A stretch of DNA of 36,089 nt. It comes from a virus. Positions 5,144 through 13,050 of the stretch are shown here, piece by piece. Numbering within the stretch: the first letter of the stretch is position 1; each line of letters opens with the position of its first letter. The stretch spans positions 1 through 36,089 of the IMG/VR virus record IMGVR_UViG_3300031669_000115. The stretch is one strand, 5' to 3'. Below the pieces are notes generated by a model. The model saw only the letters and a list, made by a program, of their open reading frames with translations, did no database searches and was not told the origin of the DNA. A program made the translations under genes and the position numbers.

Positions 5144-6547
5144 ATGGCAGACGTAGACTACACGCCGCCGCCGACCGTCAAGGAGTTCATCAAGCACTAC
5201 TTGCCGGGACAGCTGTTCTACTCGTTCATTATCGGCCCGATCGGGAGTGGGAAAACAACAGGGTTGCTGTTCAAGATCGCATACCTTGCGCAACTGCAGG
5301 CACCCAGCCCTGTGGATGGGATACGGCGCACGCGGTTCGTCGTGGTGCGGAACACGTTCCCGCAGCTGAAGGATACGACGCTCTCTTCGTTCTTCACGTG
5401 GTTCAAGGATGGCGTGGCCGGCACATGGCGCGCGTCGGAGAACAAGTTCATCATGCGCTTCGGTGACTGCGAGGTGGAGATACTGTTTCGCGCACTGGAC
5501 ACTGCAGACGACGTGGCGCGCGTGCTGTCTCTTGAAGTGAGCTTCGCCGTGCTGGACGAGTTCGTGGAGTTGAACAAGGATGTCATCGAGGCGCTGTCTG
5601 CACGTTGCGGGCGCTTCCCGAGCAGGAAAGACGGCGGGTGCACTAACTGGGGGATGTTCGGGTCGAGCAACCCCGGACAGGAAGACTCGTACTGGTACAA
5701 GCTGCTGTTCGAGATGGCGCCGGACAACCTGAAACTGTTCGTGCAGCCATCGGGGTTCAGTGCGGATGCGGAGAATATCGAGAATTTGCCGGGTGGGAGA
5801 GGGTATTACACCGAAGGCATAAAAGGCAAGTCTGAGCCGTGGATAAAGCAGTTCGTGGAGGGAGTTTGGGGCTATTCGCACGCCGGCAAGCCAGTGTTCC
5901 CATACTTTAACAGAGATATTCACGTTGCGAAACAGTCTTTGCGTCCTAATCCATCGCTGCCCATCTTGGCGGGGTATGACCCGGGGTTGGCAGGCAGCGC
6001 GCTGGTGTTCGGGCAGATCGATCTGCACGGTCGCGTGACCATATTCGATGAAATTGTGCTGCAGAACGTGGGAACACATCGGATGATACCGGAATACCTC
6101 AAGCCGTTGCTCGCGCGCAAGTACAAAAACATGGAGTTCGGCATCATTCCAGATCCGGCAGCGAGCAGTCGCGCGCAGAGCACCGAAGACAGCGTGGTAA
6201 ACATACTGCGCAAGGCACAGCTAAAGGTGCACGAGCACACCGGGAACACACTGGCGCCAAGGTTGGAGTCTATGGAGTATTACTTGATGCGACTGACAGA
6301 TGTGGGGCCTGCCTTGCTGATTGACCCGGCATGTGTTAAGTTAATCCGCGCGCTGCAAGGTGGCTATCGGTACTCGGTCAACCAGAAGGGCGACAAGCAG
6401 GGTGAAGTACCTGAGAAAAACGAGCACAGCCACGTTGTTGACGCGGCGATGGAGCTGACGAAGCACTTCAAGAGCGGGGCGGACAAGGCTGGACGACGCG
6501 CTGCGGCGCGGTTCACACCGCCGAGATTCAATAACTCTTACGCATAG
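5144..6547 (+). CDS. Terminase large subunit
   Basis: The ATP-driven DNA packaging motor and nuclease, 467 aa, a normal length. The ATPase part shows Walker A GPIGSGKTT (residues 31-39), an adenine-binding-like RNTFPQLKDTT region (about 69-79), Walker B FAVLDE (134-139, with D138/E139) and a coupling motif GSSNPGQED. The nuclease part shows the acidic strands LAGYDPGLAG, GIIPDPAAS and a C-terminal HVVDAAMEL, which fit the RNase H-like metal site. ATG 5144 follows the preceding stop by one base with only a weak GGAA ribosome site, so coupling to the Gp49-like gene is likely. It acts at the portal vertex. Confidence 0.95.
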   Translation: MADVDYTPPPTVKEFIKHYLPGQLFYSFIIGPIGSGKTTGLLFKIAYLAQLQAPSPVDGIRRTRFVVVRNTFPQLKDTTLSSFFTWFKDGVAGTWRASENKFIMRFGDCEVEILFRALDTADDVARVLSLEVSFAVLDEFVELNKDVIEALSARCGRFPSRKDGGCTNWGMFGSSNPGQEDSYWYKLLFEMAPDNLKLFVQPSGFSADAENIENLPGGRGYYTEGIKGKSEPWIKQFVEGVWGYSHAGKPVFPYFNRDIHVAKQSLRPNPSLPILAGYDPGLAGSALVFGQIDLHGRVTIFDEIVLQNVGTHRMIPEYLKPLLARKYKNMEFGIIPDPAASSRAQSTEDSVVNILRKAQLKVHEHTGNTLAPRLESMEYYLMRLTDVGPALLIDPACVKLIRALQGGYRYSVNQKGDKQGEVPEKNEHSHVVDAAMELTKHFKSGADKAGRRAAARFTPPRFNNSYA

Positions 6548-6555
6548 GACTGAGC

Positions 6556-8757
6556 ATGACAACCTTGACGACACCACAGACGATGCCATCGACAGACCCA
6601 GCCATACTGCGCGATGCAGTTACCAAGGACCCGCAGAAACTGCGCGACTTGGGGATGCGGCTTGAGGCTAAATACATCCAGTACCGCAACGACCGCAGAC
6701 TGGCAGAACTCGACTGGCTTAAAAGTGCTCGTCAGTATCTCGGTATTTATGACCCTGATATCGAGTCGAAGCTGGGGCGGGACCGTTCGAAGGCATATCC
6801 GAAACTGACTCGCGTGAAGGTCGTAAGCATGGTGAGCCGGCTCATGAACCTGCTGTTTCCAACGTCCGAAAAGAACTGGACGCTGAAGCCGACGCCATAC
6901 CCCAACCTGCCAACACAGGACATGCAGAATATATTGGACCAGCTGGTGCAGCAGGCTCAGGGAGGACAGCTAGATGATGACATGATCGAGACGGCGATAC
7001 GAATGTTTGCGAAGGAGCGCGCGGCTAATCTGGAACTTGAGATTGAGGATCAGCTGGGCGAGCTGGGCGGCGACCGGATGCTGGACTACGTGGCCATGGT
7101 GCGCAAGGTCGTGTTCTCCGGCGTGATGTACGGCTGCGGCGTGCTGAAAGGCCCGTTCGTGCGCATGCAGAAACAACGCACATGGAAGCTGGTGCAAGCG
7201 CAACCAGAGTCAACCGCACCGCATCCGGAAACAGGACTTCCGGTAACTACTCCAGCACAGCCTGCGCAGTATGTTGCGGAAGAGAACGAAGTATATCGTC
7301 CACAGTTCGAGTTCGTGCCGTTGTGGCAGTATTACCCCGACATGGCGGCGAAGCGGTTTACGCAGATGGATGGGCAGTTCGAACGCCACATCATGTCGCG
7401 GCATCAAGTGCGCAAGCTGGCGGATCGGCCTGACTTCTTCAAGAAAGAAATCATGGACTATCTGGCGGCACATGCGGACGGTAACTACAAGCGCGAGACA
7501 TACGAGACGCAGATGAAGTCCATGGGCGTGCACAGTCAGGTAAACGACACGTCAGGGCGCAAGTATGAAGCGATCGAGTGGAACGGGTTCATGAGTGCCC
7601 ATGATCTGCAAGCAGCCGGCGTGACGATACCGCCCGGGATGGAAGGCGAAGAGATCGAGGCAGTCATCTGGGCGCTGGACAGCGTGATTATCAAGGCCGA
7701 CATCAACCCATGGGTCATGCTGGAAGGCGGCGAGAAAGTCCACATGTATCACCAGTTCATATTTGAAGAAGACGAGACGGCGCTGATGGGTAACGGACTG
7801 CCGAACATCATGCGCGACTCGCAGATGAGCGTGTGCGCGACAACGCGTATGTCGTTGGATAATGCAGGTGTGACGTGCGGCCCGATGCTGGAAGTCAACA
7901 CCGACTTGTTGCGGCCCGATCAGGACCTGTCATCGATATTCTCGTACAAGATATGGTATCGCGAAGGCATCGGCGCGGAGTCGCAGTATCCCGCAGTGCG
8001 CGAGATCAAGATGGACTCGCATCTGCCTGAGTTGAAGTCGCTGACGGACATGTTCCGTGAGTTCGCAGACATTGAGACGTTCATCAACCCGGCAACCGGC
8101 GGTGACATGCAGAAGGGACCAAGCGAGCCGTTCCGGACGGCCACAGGCGCGTCGATGCTGCGCGGCGATGCCGCCCTTCCGTTCAAGGATGTAGTGCGTA
8201 ATTTTGACATGTTCACTGAGTCTGTCATTTCGACGCTTGTGGCGTTCAATGCACAATACCCATCGCGGAACGACATACAGGGAGACTTTCAGGTTGAAGC
8301 GCGCGGCGCCACGTCGCTGATCGCCAAGGAGGTTCGCGGTATAACACTCGACACGCTGGCACAGACGTTGAAGCCGAACGAGCAGATATACATCGATGAC
8401 TACCAGTTCCTGAAGGAGCGGATGGCGTGTCGTGATGTGGACTTGACAGGTGTATTGTGCACCAAGGAAGAAGCTGTGACTAAGAAGCAAGCGTATGACC
8501 AAGATCAGCAAGCACAACAGCAACAACAGCAAGACCTGATGCGCGCCGAAGTGCGTAACCTGTTGGCGACGGCAACCAAATCACTCACGCAGTCGGACAA
8601 GAACTCCGCGAACGCGGAAGTGGCACAAGCGAACACCATACTGAAAGGACTCGAACATGGCCTCCAAACTGGACCAGACGCAGAAGGCGGATCTTCAGGC
8701 GCAGCTGTACAACAACCGGCAGCAGGTGCCAATTCCCCAGCTCAAGCAGCTTCTTGA
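6556..8757 (+). CDS. Portal protein
   Basis: Forms the dodecameric ring through which DNA enters and leaves the head. The 733-aa length is close to P22-type portals. Supporting patterns are the helical N-terminus (DWLKSARQYLG..YPKLTRVKVVSMVSRLMNLLFP), a mid-region strand-rich core, and a late helical stem with TGASMLRGDAALPFKDVVRNF. The end is a Gln-rich helix (residues about 650-660, DQQAQQQQQQD) and an Ala/Gly/Gln-rich tail. It follows the large terminase after 8 nt. The last 101 nt overlap the next gene in another frame, and the low-complexity tail is what lies over that gene. Confidence 0.92.
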   Translation: MTTLTTPQTMPSTDPAILRDAVTKDPQKLRDLGMRLEAKYIQYRNDRRLAELDWLKSARQYLGIYDPDIESKLGRDRSKAYPKLTRVKVVSMVSRLMNLLFPTSEKNWTLKPTPYPNLPTQDMQNILDQLVQQAQGGQLDDDMIETAIRMFAKERAANLELEIEDQLGELGGDRMLDYVAMVRKVVFSGVMYGCGVLKGPFVRMQKQRTWKLVQAQPESTAPHPETGLPVTTPAQPAQYVAEENEVYRPQFEFVPLWQYYPDMAAKRFTQMDGQFERHIMSRHQVRKLADRPDFFKKEIMDYLAAHADGNYKRETYETQMKSMGVHSQVNDTSGRKYEAIEWNGFMSAHDLQAAGVTIPPGMEGEEIEAVIWALDSVIIKADINPWVMLEGGEKVHMYHQFIFEEDETALMGNGLPNIMRDSQMSVCATTRMSLDNAGVTCGPMLEVNTDLLRPDQDLSSIFSYKIWYREGIGAESQYPAVREIKMDSHLPELKSLTDMFREFADIETFINPATGGDMQKGPSEPFRTATGASMLRGDAALPFKDVVRNFDMFTESVISTLVAFNAQYPSRNDIQGDFQVEARGATSLIAKEVRGITLDTLAQTLKPNEQIYIDDYQFLKERMACRDVDLTGVLCTKEEAVTKKQAYDQDQQAQQQQQQDLMRAEVRNLLATATKSLTQSDKNSANAEVAQANTILKGLEHGLQTGPDAEGGSSGAAVQQPAAGANSPAQAAS

Positions 8758-8896
8758 GAATGAGCTGGAGTTGGTAAACACACAGATTCTGGAAGCGGAA
8801 TCGACCGATAACTTGCGTATACTGCAAGGCGAGGGACGGCGCATAAAGAAGATATTGGCGATGTTCGACAAGCGACCCTTGACGGATATTAGCTGA
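8657..8896 (+). CDS. Small helical protein overlapping the portal gene
   Basis: ATG 8657 has AAGGA 6 nt upstream, and 101 nt of this gene lie inside the 3' end of the portal gene in a different frame. The 79-aa product is a charged helix or coiled coil (LDQTQKADLQAQLYNNRQQ, LKQLLENELELVNTQIL, GEGRRIKKILAMFD). Small helical proteins between portal and scaffold occur in related podophages; function is unknown. The non-overlapping 139 nt remain open and in good context, so I take it as real. Confidence 0.7.
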   Translation: MASKLDQTQKADLQAQLYNNRQQVPIPQLKQLLENELELVNTQILEAESTDNLRILQGEGRRIKKILAMFDKRPLTDIS

Positions 8897-8901
8897 ATAA
8901 G

Positions 8902-8930
8902 TTGACACGTATTTTTAACCAGAGTATAAG
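8902..8930 (+). promoter_or_regulatory. Promoter before scaffold and capsid genes
   Basis: TTGACA (8902-8907), 17 bp, then TATAAG (8925-8930) is a near-consensus sigma70 promoter. The expected start near 8937 is about 3 nt before the scaffold ATG (8940), so the AAGGA ribosome site (8928-8932) overlaps the -10 box and would be used only by read-through transcripts. The first eight bases, TTGACACG, match the promoter at 3306. Confidence 0.65.
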
Positions 8931-8939
8931 GACACCATT

Positions 8940-9920
8940 ATGCCCACAGATCAAGATGTTGCGCTTTCATTTGATGATGCTTTCGACGCTGCGGTGAAGG
9001 AAGAGATTCCTCCTGCTCCTGCGAAGGCTGTAGAAGAACCGGCCGCTGAACCCGCTGCACCCGCTGTTGCCGCTGAACCAGCCGCCAAACCCGCCGTTCC
9101 TGCCGCTGAACCCGCTGCCGCTGCCGCACCTGCTGAACCCGCTGCCGCTGCCGCACCTGCTGAACCCGCTGCCCCCGCCGCTGCTGCCGCTGAACCCGCC
9201 GCTGCCGCTCCCGCTGAACCCGCCGCTGAGACACCAGAACAGACGATCGCGCGGCTGCAGAGCGAATTGACCGCAGCCAGAAAGCCTGCTCCTGCGGCTG
9301 CCCCAGCCCCTGCACCGGCGCCTGCTGCGCCCGCCAAGGCGCAACCGCTGTACACGGAAGCTGAGCAGCAAATCATCGACAGCTACACGAAAGACTGGCC
9401 AGACATCCACACAGCTGAATCGCTGATCAGGCGCAAGGAGTATGCAGACATCGTAGGTCACATTTTTAATGAGGTGAAAGCCTACTACGAGCCGATGCTC
9501 GAATTTTTTCAGACACAATCCACCGATTCGCACTATAGTGCGCTCGTAAGCGCACATCCGGATTATGACGCAATCGTAGATGGCGTTCAGGAATGGATCA
9601 GCAAACAACCCGCTGGGATGCGCGCAGCGTATTCCAACATTGCAGAAAATGGGGATACCCAAGATGTAATTTCTTTGGTATCCTTGTACAAACAGGCAAA
9701 TGGCATCGTGACAAAGCCGAAGGAAGAAGCCAGTAAGGGACTTCCAGCAGCACCGGCAGCAGGAGTCATTGTCAAGCCTGTAGCAGCCCCACAGATAACG
9801 CCAGAGGCCAAACAAGCGGCAGCGAAGTTACGTGTGGTGTCCGCAGAGAGAGCAGCACCCCCGGCAGCCGGCGCAGACACATTTGATGACGCCTTCGCCC
9901 AAGCAGTCGCAGAGGGATAA
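8940..9920 (+). CDS. Scaffold protein candidate
   Basis: Placed between portal and major capsid, where scaffold genes lie. The 326-aa protein has an Ala/Pro/Glu-rich disordered region (about residues 25-118), a short coiled coil (EQTIARLQSELTAARK), a globular-looking helical part (YTEAEQQIIDSYTKDWPDIHTAE... to VSLYKQAN, about 140-255) and another Ala/Pro-rich tail. The motif FDDAF-x2-AV-x-E occurs at both ends (residues 11-21 and 315-325). The Ala-Pro region contains a 27-bp tandem repeat (9105-9158). It could also be a minor head protein; composition, position and length favour scaffold. Confidence 0.7.
   Translation: MPTDQDVALSFDDAFDAAVKEEIPPAPAKAVEEPAAEPAAPAVAAEPAAKPAVPAAEPAAAAAPAEPAAAAAPAEPAAPAAAAAEPAAAAPAEPAAETPEQTIARLQSELTAARKPAPAAAPAPAPAPAAPAKAQPLYTEAEQQIIDSYTKDWPDIHTAESLIRRKEYADIVGHIFNEVKAYYEPMLEFFQTQSTDSHYSALVSAHPDYDAIVDGVQEWISKQPAGMRAAYSNIAENGDTQDVISLVSLYKQANGIVTKPKEEASKGLPAAPAAGVIVKPVAAPQITPEAKQAAAKLRVVSAERAAPPAAGADTFDDAFAQAVAEG
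9105..9158 (+). repeat. 27-bp tandem repeat in the scaffold candidate
   Basis: Two exact 27-bp units (9105-9131, 9132-9158) plus a partial third encode AEPAAAAAP-type sequence. The unit length is a multiple of three, so copy-number change would keep the reading frame and only alter the disordered spacer. Confidence 0.85.
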
Positions 9921-9955
9921 CTTTTTGGTTCACTTACTTGTAATAGGAGAATATT

Positions 9956-10987
9956 ATGACCGCTGTTGTTAATTATGGGGATATATCCCCCGCCGTTGCG
10001 GCTTACATGGTCAAGGACTTGCTGAAACGCGGCATTCCTTATCTGGTTCTGGAAAAGTTCGGGCAGACATACCCGATCCCTTCCAACAGCACCAAAGTCG
10101 CAAAATTCCGCCGCTACTTCCTGTCCGGTTCGACCGGCTCTGCCAGCGATGGCACCGGCAACTTCTTCGTGCCTCTGGCCACTACGCCTTTGGTCGAAGG
10201 TGTGACTCCGGCGGGCAAGAATCTGTCCAAGGTTGACTACACCGTGACCTTGCAGCAATACGGCGATTTCACCACAATCACTGACGTGGTTCTGGATACC
10301 CATACCGATCCTGTGCTGCAGCAATGCACAGAGATTCTGGGCGAGCAGGCCGCACAGACCGTGGAAACCATCCGCTACAACGTGCTGAAGGCCGGGACCA
10401 ACGTGTTCTTCGCCAACGGCACCGCGCGCAGTTCGGTGAACACTGTAATCACTCGTGATCTGCAGCGGAAGATCACCACAGCACTGACACGCCAGAACGC
10501 CAAGCCGATCACTCAGATCGTCAAGTCCACACCGGACTTCCGCACTGAGCCGGTGGAAGCTGCATTCATCGGCCTCGTGCACCCCGATCTGGAGTCCGAT
10601 ATCCGGAACATGACTGGCTTCATCCCCACCAAGCAGTATGGTACGGTGACACCGTTCGAAAACGAGATCGGCTCCGTCGAGCGCGTGCGCTACCTGACTT
10701 CCACCATCTTCGCTCCGTTCGCGGACGCAGGCGGTGCAGCAGGTGCGATGCGTACCACTTCCGGCACTTCTGCGGACGTGTACCCAGTGCTGTTCATCGC
10801 ACGTGACGCATACGGGATCGTTCCGCTGAAGGGCAAGGACGCACTGACCCCCATGGTCGTGAACCCGAAACCCGCCGCTGGCGACCCACTGGCGCAGCGT
10901 GGCACGGTCGGCTGGAAGACCATGACCGCAGCTGTGATTCTTCAAGACGCATGGCTGGTTCGCTTGGAGTGCTCGGCAACCGCCTAA
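9956..10987 (+). CDS. Major capsid protein, N4-gp56 family
   Basis: HK97-fold shell protein, 343 aa. I recognise the N4-gp56 pattern: an N-terminal YLVLEKFGQTYPIP segment, KFRRYFLSGSTG, LVEGVTPAGKNLSKVDYTVTLQQYGDFTTITDVV, then DTHTDPVLQQCTEILGEQAAQTVE (the long spine-like helix), GLVHPDLESDIRNMTGF and the late RDAYGIVPLKG segment. TAGGAG lies 7 nt before ATG 9956. It follows the scaffold candidate by 35 nt. A short GC hairpin follows it (10995-11010), which would make it the most abundant message end of the block. Confidence 0.95.
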   Translation: MTAVVNYGDISPAVAAYMVKDLLKRGIPYLVLEKFGQTYPIPSNSTKVAKFRRYFLSGSTGSASDGTGNFFVPLATTPLVEGVTPAGKNLSKVDYTVTLQQYGDFTTITDVVLDTHTDPVLQQCTEILGEQAAQTVETIRYNVLKAGTNVFFANGTARSSVNTVITRDLQRKITTALTRQNAKPITQIVKSTPDFRTEPVEAAFIGLVHPDLESDIRNMTGFIPTKQYGTVTPFENEIGSVERVRYLTSTIFAPFADAGGAAGAMRTTSGTSADVYPVLFIARDAYGIVPLKGKDALTPMVVNPKPAAGDPLAQRGTVGWKTMTAAVILQDAWLVRLECSATA

Positions 10988-10994
10988 TGATGCG

Positions 10995-11022
10995 GGGGGC
11001 GCAGGCCCCCTGATCACTTTTT
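10995..11022 (+). terminator. Weak terminator-like hairpin after capsid gene
   Basis: GGGGGC (10995-11000), loop GCAG, GCCCCC (11005-11010), then a short T-run (11018-11022) after a 7-nt gap. The gap makes it a partial terminator at best; it could also protect the 3' end of capsid mRNA from decay. Confidence 0.5.
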
Positions 11023-11037
11023 GAAAGGAGAATCACG

Positions 11038-11298
11038 ATGACTACACGTAATGTAGGTGGGTCCAAAACCGATATCGATCTGCAGGAGCTGCTTAAAGCA
11101 GCTGTCGCGGACGTTACCGATCTGCGGACAAAGTACACTGCGTTGCTGGCAGACGTAACAGCGATTCGCGCCTCGGTTGTAGGCGTGAATGCAAAGCTGG
11201 ATGCTGATGCCGGCGTTACGGACACCAACTATGCTGCCACGTGGAATCCGGCAGCATTGACGGCCAGCGCCGTGGCAACGCAAACTCTGATCAGCTAG
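11038..11298 (+). CDS. Small head-region protein with KLDADAGVTDTNY motif
   Basis: The 86-aa protein is helical at the start (LQELLKAAVADVTDLRTKYTALLADVTAIRASVVGVNA, likely a coiled coil, residues about 15-52), followed by KLDADAGVTDTNYAATWNP (53-71). The same motif occurs three times in the next gene. AAAGGAG precedes ATG 11038. Position right after the capsid gene suggests a head fibre, decoration protein or trimeric coiled-coil spike; I cannot tell which. Confidence 0.75.
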   Translation: MTTRNVGGSKTDIDLQELLKAAVADVTDLRTKYTALLADVTAIRASVVGVNAKLDADAGVTDTNYAATWNPAALTASAVATQTLIS

Positions 11299-11328
11299 TT
11301 CTGACAATTTCTTTCTAAGGAGAGCAGC

Positions 11329-12015
11329 ATGACACAAGTTATCAATTTGCAAACTCAAGCCGCCGGAGTGGTCAACCACACCGCGGGCCACATCGTTACG
11401 GACGCTGGCGCTGCCGCTGCCGCTTCGATTCAACTGGGCTTCGCACCGCGCGTTGTCCGCATTCACAACCTGACTGATCGTATCAGCGATGAGTGGTACG
11501 CCGGCATGACCGAAGACAGCATCTACGAGTCGATTATCGGCATTACCGCCAAGCTGGACGCGGACGCAGGTGTTACCGACACCAACTACACCGCGTTGTG
11601 GACGCCTACGGCTATTGCAGGCGTCAACGCAGCTGACAACGGTACACCGGCGAACGATCTAGGCATCATGCGGAAATCGATCATTGGTATTTTGCTGAAG
11701 CTGGACGCCGACGGCGGTGTTACCGACACCAACTACACCGCATTGTGGACTCCGGCCACTGCTTCTGTTTCTGCGATAATTGCATCTATCGCAGGAATGA
11801 ACGCCAAGTTAGACGCTGACGCCGGTGTTACCGACACCAACTACGCCGCAACATGGAATGCTCCAAACACCATGTCGCTGCATACTGTCGCTGCAGGCAC
11901 TCGTACCTACGAGCGCACCAACGGCATATCGGTCGATCCGGATGCCAAGACCGTCACGCTTACCGCGACGACTCTGGCAGCAAGCAAGCAGTTTTATTTC
12001 GAAGCGATCGGCTAA
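11329..12015 (+). CDS. Head decoration or head-fibre candidate with three repeats
   Basis: A 228-aa protein with a strand-rich N-terminus (RVVRIHNLTDRISDEWYAGM), three copies of the KLDADAGVTDTNY motif starting at residues 75, 124 and 160, each preceded by a helix-like IIGIxxK stretch, and a strand-rich C-terminus (TKTVTLTATTLAASKQFYFEAIG-like). The N- and C-terminal parts resemble small phage capsid decoration domains with the repeats inserted between. It follows the 86-aa sister gene by 30 nt with TAAGGAG upstream. A clear terminator follows at 12021-12044. The role is inferred from position. Confidence 0.7.
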   Translation: MTQVINLQTQAAGVVNHTAGHIVTDAGAAAAASIQLGFAPRVVRIHNLTDRISDEWYAGMTEDSIYESIIGITAKLDADAGVTDTNYTALWTPTAIAGVNAADNGTPANDLGIMRKSIIGILLKLDADGGVTDTNYTALWTPATASVSAIIASIAGMNAKLDADAGVTDTNYAATWNAPNTMSLHTVAAGTRTYERTNGISVDPDAKTVTLTATTLAASKQFYFEAIG

Positions 12016-12020
12016 GAAGG

Positions 12021-12044
12021 AGGCCCCGCAAGCCGGGGCCTTTT
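12021..12044 (+). terminator. Intrinsic terminator after head genes
   Basis: GGCCCCG (12022-12028), loop CAAGC and CGGGGCC (12034-12040) form a 7-bp GC stem followed directly by TTTT. It would reduce transcription beyond the abundant head genes. The short T-tract suggests partial read-through. Confidence 0.75.
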
Positions 12045-12071
12045 ACCATGCTGAACACGATTGGAGGTTGT

Positions 12072-12323
12072 ATGGGCGACAATATCATAGTGCGCATCGA
12101 GCGGTTGAAGAACGGCTGGGAAGTTGAGTACAACGACCCGAAGATTCAGGAAGCCAACCGCAAGCCGAAGTCGCAATGGAAAGATCCATCGGTAGGGTAT
12201 GCCTTCACAGACATCGACGCGCTTCTGAAATTCTTGAAAGAACAGCTTCCAGTATTGGCGCCTGAAGACGAAGAGGGTGAATATGCCCAGAACTTCAAGT
12301 CGGCAGTAGCGGAGGATGATTAA
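12072..12323 (+). CDS. Small hypothetical protein, 83 aa
   Basis: I chose ATG 12072 because GGAGG lies 5-9 nt upstream; ATG 12049 in the same frame lacks a ribosome site and lies against the terminator. The product begins with strands (NIIVRIERLKNGWEVEYND), then a basic segment, then YAFTDIDALLKFLKEQLP helix and an acidic end. The pattern looks like a small single-domain phage protein of unknown role that recurs between head and tail genes. Confidence 0.7.
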   Translation: MGDNIIVRIERLKNGWEVEYNDPKIQEANRKPKSQWKDPSVGYAFTDIDALLKFLKEQLPVLAPEDEEGEYAQNFKSAVAEDD

Positions 12324-12348
12324 GTAGTCCAACTACAAAGGAGGTAAC

Positions 12349-12684
12349 ATGGGAAAAGCAGACTCTAAAGCACTTGCATCGCTCGGTGAAAACATGGGCG
12401 ACGAAAATGAAGCTGGCGTATTCGCAGCCAAGCCGGCAGCCGCCGGCAAACGCGTTCGCATCATTCTGGATGACAATGACGAAATTCCGCCAACTGGACA
12501 CCCAGTGTCGGTGAACGGCAAGCTGTACATCCTGAAGGCGAACGAAGAAATGGATGTGCCCGAGGAAGTTGCTCACGTGCTCGATCTGGCAGTGATGTCA
12601 GTTCCTGTGTTTGGCGACAACCAGAAAGTCGTCGGGTTCCGCGACCGTCCTCGCCTTCCGTACCGCATCATCCACCCACGATAA
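12349..12684 (+). CDS. Hypothetical head-region protein, 111 aa
   Basis: AAAGGAGG precedes ATG 12349. After an Ala-rich N-terminus the sequence VRIILDDNDEIPPTGHPVSVNG-type then KLYILKANEEMDVPEEVAHVLD recurs, to my knowledge, in phages with this type of head module, where its role is unassigned. The domain is strand-rich with a C-terminal RDRPRLPYRI tail. It could be a minor structural or assembly protein. Confidence 0.7.
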   Translation: MGKADSKALASLGENMGDENEAGVFAAKPAAAGKRVRIILDDNDEIPPTGHPVSVNGKLYILKANEEMDVPEEVAHVLDLAVMSVPVFGDNQKVVGFRDRPRLPYRIIHPR

Positions 12685-12699
12685 TTGAAGGAGACTACG

Positions 12700-13041
12700 A
12701 TGGACGAAACTACCATATATCCTGAAGCACCTACGGAGTTCGATTTGCCAATTCAGGAAGTCGCACAAGCCCCTGACGCGCCTGCTGAAGCATCCTTGAC
12801 GACTTCTGACTCGCTGGAGTCTGGTGCGACGATCTCGCAGTCAGACGCACCTGTTGAGCCGGTTGTTCCCGGCGCTGAAGTGGTTGTGTCCGCACCCAAG
12901 GCGTTCGAAGGCAGCGAGATGGTGCGTCTGGAAGAAGAGGTCAAGCTGATGATCAATGGCGTGGCCCATCGCATCCAGAACGGCGTGTCATGGGTTGAGG
13001 CGCACGTCGCCGAAGCTCTGCGCAACATTGGTAAGCTGTAA
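12700..13041 (+). CDS. Hypothetical protein with disordered N-terminus, 113 aa
   Basis: ATG 12700 is supported by AAGGAG 8 nt upstream; a TTG five codons earlier is unlikely. Residues 1-75 are acidic and Ala/Pro/Ser-rich, probably disordered, and the last 40 residues (VRLEEEVKLMINGVAHRIQNGVSWVEAHVAEAL) form a compact strand-helix unit. No family recognised. It ends 9 nt before the adaptor gene. Confidence 0.65.
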   Translation: MDETTIYPEAPTEFDLPIQEVAQAPDAPAEASLTTSDSLESGATISQSDAPVEPVVPGAEVVVSAPKAFEGSEMVRLEEEVKLMINGVAHRIQNGVSWVEAHVAEALRNIGKL

Positions 13042-13050
13042 GGAGCCGAG

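Noticed and set aside
5117-6079. 320-codon open frame antisense to the large terminase
   Set aside because: Shadow of conserved terminase codons with Arg/His/Gln-rich composition and no recognisable domain.
8505-8530. CAA/CAG run in the portal gene
   Set aside because: It encodes a Gln-rich helix near the portal C-terminus and is ordinary low-complexity coding sequence.
9925-9956. TTCACT-N17-TATTAT promoter look-alike before the capsid gene
   Set aside because: The -10 box would overlap the ATG itself, so a transcript could not include the start.
9587-11017. 476-codon open frame antisense to scaffold and capsid genes
   Set aside because: It mirrors two clearly real genes, has Cys/His/Arg-rich shadow composition and no ribosome site; openness follows from codon bias of the capsid gene.
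11853-12071. N-terminal extension of the 83-aa gene
   Set aside because: It would run through the terminator at 12021-12044 and shadows the head-fibre gene; GGAGG supports ATG 12072.
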